Of a stretch of 20,871 nucleotides of DNA, positions 18,340 to 20,871 are shown in pieces. The stretch lies in the NCBI GenBank assembly GCA_009731375.1, contig BJOX01000199.1, forward strand, positions 590,654 through 611,524, in the 5' to 3' direction. Both the position numbers and the translations under genes were made by a program. Numbering within the stretch: position 1 is the stretch's first letter; each line of letters opens with the position of its first letter. Under the pieces are notes generated by a model that was not told where the DNA came from, ran no database searches, and saw nothing but the letters and a program-made list of their open reading frames with translations. The DNA is from Paulinella micropora (taxonomy: Eukaryota; Cercozoa; Imbricatea; Euglyphida).

Positions 18340-18365
18340 CATACAAACATACATACATACATACG
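18130..18365. repeat. (ATAC)n array with ACGT blocks
   Basis: ATAC tetramers with self-complementary ACGT blocks at about 18217-18264. Confidence 0.95.
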
Positions 18366-18367
18366 AG

Positions 18368-18410
18368 CATTTCGCCTCCATGAACAGAATTTCATTGAAC
18401 TCGTCCATCC
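18368..18410 (-). repeat. Exon-like island, copy 3 of 3 (truncated)
   Basis: Minus strand reads MDEFNEILFMEAK and then leaves the homology inside the next array. It shares CTCCATGAACAGAATTTCAT with copies 1 and 2. Confidence 0.55.
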
Positions 18411-18426
18411 ATGCTTGCTATATCTA

Positions 18427-18564
18427 ACATACATACATACATACATACATACATACATACATACATACATACGTACATGCATGCATACATACATACATAC
18501 ATACATACATACATACATACATACGGACAGACAGACAGACAGACAGAGCGAGTGAGAGAGCGAG

Positions 18565-18615
<51 letters not shown>

Positions 18616-18646
18616 GAGAGAGATGAGAGAGAGAGAGAAAAAAAAA

Positions 18647-18683
<37 letters not shown>

Positions 18684-18704
18684 AAAGAAAGAGAGAGAGA
18701 GAGA

Positions 18705-18789
<85 letters not shown>

Positions 18790-18791
18790 TC

Positions 18792-18827
<36 letters not shown>

Positions 18828-18844
18828 GAGAGAGAGAGATAGAG

Positions 18845-18877
<33 letters not shown>

Positions 18878-18922
18878 CACAGACACACAGACAGACAGAG
18901 AGAGAGAGAGAGAGAGGGAGAG

Positions 18923-18974
<52 letters not shown>

Positions 18975-18978
18975 GTAG

Positions 18979-19010
<32 letters not shown>

Positions 19011-19012
19011 TC

Positions 19013-19065
<53 letters not shown>

Positions 19066-19069
19066 AGAC

Positions 19070-19106
<37 letters not shown>

Positions 19107-19119
19107 AAGAGATGAGAGA

Positions 19120-19150
<31 letters not shown>

Positions 19151-19153
19151 AGG
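18427..19153. repeat. (ATAC)n then long (GA)n array with TA, GATA and GACA blocks
   Basis: ATAC to about 18524, GACA to about 18545, then GA units. A TA block lies at about 18708-18754 and a GATA block at about 18921-18974. Confidence 0.95.
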
Positions 19154-19320
19154 TAATCCGCCTTAGATAAAGGTATGTTGTTGTGACACACTTTTCACGC
19201 GGTGTTCTCCCAATCATGTTGAGCTATTTGGTAAAACTATAAATTTCTAGAATCTTTCTCCTTACAACCTTCCTAGATTTATCATTTTTGCCTAATAGTC
19301 AAATATGATAAATTGAATTC

Positions 19321-19324
<4 letters not shown>
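19154..19324. other. Unique island holding repeat copy (19158-19208)
   Basis: CCTTAGATAAAGGTATG and CTTTTCACG recur in the same order at 20649-20699. Minus-strand frames give YLYLRR here and YLYLRW there. The rest (19210-19320) is AT-rich without features. Confidence 0.6.
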
Positions 19325-19355
<31 letters not shown>

Positions 19356-19365
19356 ACACACCCAC

Positions 19366-19408
<43 letters not shown>

Positions 19409-19465
19409 TCGAGAGAAAGAGGAAGCGAAAGAAAGAGAGAGAGAGAGAGAGAGAAAGAGGAAGAG

Positions 19466-19502
<37 letters not shown>

Positions 19503-19722
19503 GAGAGAAAGAGGAAGAGAAAGAAAGAGAGATTGAGAGAGAGAGAGAGAGATCGAGAGAAAGAGGAAGAGAAAGAGAAAGAGAGAGAGAGAGATCGAGG
19601 GAGAAGAGAGAGAGAAAGTATATATGTTTTTAATAGTATATATAGAGTATATGTTTTTAATAATACACATGATGAATACAGGGTAGAATATAGTAACACC
19701 AGAGAGAGAGAGAGAGAGAGAG
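19325..19722. repeat. (GA)n arrays with an AT-rich duplicated spacer
   Basis: GA units at about 19325-19616 and 19701-19722. Between them GTATATATGTTTTTAATA and a near copy stand in tandem (about 19618-19664). Both GA arrays start after the phrase CACCAGAGAG. Confidence 0.9.
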
Positions 19723-19917
19723 ACTAGTGTTGTTAGGGGACTTCCTGTTTCCCAAGACTTGCTCGCTGATGCTATGCTTGACGACTTTCCCACCAATCCT
19801 CGTGGCCTAGTGCCATACTTTCGCGCCATGTCCGCAGCTGAAACAGCGCGCGGAAATGCCATGATCCTTGACTTAGCAAAGAGGCACCTTTGGAACTCAC
19901 AGGAGCGCTCTTGCTAA
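19723..19917 (+). CDS. Unrecognised C-terminal coding piece (64 codons)
   Basis: Immediately after a (GA)n tract a frame reads VVRGLPVSQDLLADAMLDDF, PTNPRGLVPYFRAMSAAETA and then ILDLAKRHLWNSQERSC, and ends at TAA (19915-19917). Composition and amphipathic spacing are protein-like, and GC content is higher than in the flanks. Upstream the frame runs into GA repeats, so the start is either an exon border or lost to array expansion. A pyrimidine-rich stretch follows. Function and family are unknown. The opposite strand is also open but has a poorer composition. Confidence 0.4.
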   Translation, partial: TSVVRGLPVSQDLLADAMLDDFPTNPRGLVPYFRAMSAAETARGNAMILDLAKRHLWNSQERSC

Positions 19918-20375
19918 TTTCTTCCTCTCTTCCCTTTCTTGTGCTCTTCTTCCTCTCTTTCTACCCTCTTTCCTTGTTCAGTTCCTGTTTTTCTTCCTTG
20001 TGTTCTTAGTCTCCCTCTCTTTACTCTCGTTCTTCTGCGGATCCCCTTTCCTTTCTTTTTAATCTTCCCTGCATTCTGTCTTTCCAGTTACGTTTTACTG
20101 TTTCTTGGTCTTGTTATTAATATTCCTTCGGTTTTCTTTCAATTGCTTCCCTGACTTTCGCTCTCCACTCTTTAGTATGTTTGCTTAACTTTTTACTTTT
20201 AATTTTCTCCTTTTGTTCATATCTTCCTGATTTCTTAGTTCTACGTTTCTTTGTACACTTTCTATGTTAGTCTCTACTCTTTTCCTTTTCCTTACCTTCA
20301 TTCCTTGTATAGTTTCCAGTTTCTCATTTTGACTAGGCTCGTTTAACTCTGTATAGTTTGCTTATTATTAAATTG
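19918..20375. other. Pyrimidine-rich region
   Basis: About 450 bases rich in CTT, TCC and TTT but not a regular array. It could be the 3' UTR and flank of the piece ending at 19917. No polyadenylation signal is clear. Confidence 0.5.
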
Positions 20376-20430
20376 AGAGAGAGAGAGAGAGAGAGACTTG
20401 TATATGGTCAACCATGCACCACCCCGACTT

Positions 20431-20481
20431 CCCCCCTCTTTCCTTTCCCTTAACCACTAGTGGTAAAAGAAAAGAGGGGGG
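20431..20481. repeat. Interrupted palindrome
   Basis: The outer arms CCCCCCTCTTT (20431-20441) and AAAGAGGGGGG (20471-20481) are exact complements. The centre ACCACTAGTGGT (20453-20464) is a perfect palindrome. The spacers are 11 and 6 bases. Confidence 0.8.
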
Positions 20482-20748
20482 CCGCTATACATAACGACCA
20501 CTCCCAAAATATTAACCAATGTAACAATTTAGTTACATATCGCGCAACATATCCAAACATAAACATTAATATTAATAATATTAATACCCAGCCACCAAAT
20601 ATCCGATTAATACTATCTATTAATACGCTCGACTGAATAAGTAGGTTTCCACCTTAGATAAAGGTATGACTTAATAGCTATACTTTTCACGTGGACGTTC
20701 CCTGAGTCCCATTGTCTCAATAAAAACGAAGAAGAAGAAAAAGAAAAA

Positions 20749-20749
<1 letters not shown>
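20482..20749. other. AT-rich unique region with second copy of the 19158 island
   Basis: Contains ATTAAT-type short repeats (20563-20585), the island at 20649-20699 and a polypurine stretch (20725-20749). No gene seen. Confidence 0.5.

Positions 20750-20786
<37 letters not shown>
20750..20786 (-). repeat. (TAT)n tail of inverted SINE copy C
   Basis: The ATA run on the plus strand is the tail of the minus-strand element that follows. Confidence 0.9.
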
Positions 20787-20871
20787 GTGCTTCTCTGTCA
20801 ATGGCTGATGCATTTCTGCACATGCGCCTCCATCGTCTCACCCGTGAGGGGAGTACGAAGAATTGACGATA
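20787..20871 (-). mobile_element. SINE-like retroelement, copy C (inverted, cut by window edge)
   Basis: The 85 visible bases are the reverse complement of the 3' end of copies A and B, without a difference. They include the GETMEAHVQKCISH-stop codons (20842-20798). The 5' part with the pol III boxes lies outside the window. Confidence 0.9.

Overview
This is a eukaryotic nuclear segment dominated by simple-sequence DNA. The grounds are a non-LTR (LINE-type) reverse transcriptase, short dispersed elements with a tRNA-like head and internal pol III boxes, exon-like islands bounded by AG...GT splice signals, and no bacterial operon structure. The organism cannot be named from the sequence. A microsatellite-rich protist or alga is a guess only. 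A 125-base assembly gap lies at 786-910.

Layout. Positions 1-4131 hold a chain of retroelements, all on the plus strand and joined through (TAT)n tracts: SINE-like copy A with its tail (1-313), a LINE with its tail (314-3826), and SINE-like copy B with its tail (3827-4131). A third copy lies inverted at the right edge (20750-20871). The SINE-like elements and the LINE share their 3' end at codon level. The last SINE codons read GETMEAHVQKCISH-stop and the LINE ends GDPMEAHVQDLDLML-stop. Each is followed by about 12 nt and then (TAT)n. This is the signature of a SINE/LINE pair mobilised by one reverse transcriptase. The LINE leader holds a 49-bp, bulge-free stem-loop (630-735) next to the gap. 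The C-terminal tail of the LINE protein carries a SUMO-interaction-like motif, an AT-hook-like motif and a PCNA-box-like motif within about 50 residues.

Positions 4131-20786 are mostly microsatellite: (AGT)n/(AGC)n, (TATG)n, (GATA)n with GACA, GATC and GTAG blocks, hexamers, a CTT/TTG tract almost without A, a 1.2-kb pentamer array, (GA)n, and a run of 35 G. Between the arrays sit short unique islands. Many occur two or three times, one copy on each side of an array. Several pairs differ mainly at silent or conservative positions in one reading frame, and some carry splice-like borders. This suggests that exon-like or coding-derived pieces were duplicated together with the arrays.

Less certain coding signals are a minus-strand open frame without ATG at 7001-7549, a plus-strand frame broken only by TGA at 10635-11255, a candidate internal exon at 8806-8876, and a C-terminal coding piece at 19723-19917. 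None could be assigned to a family. The LINE reverse transcriptase is the only protein identified with confidence.
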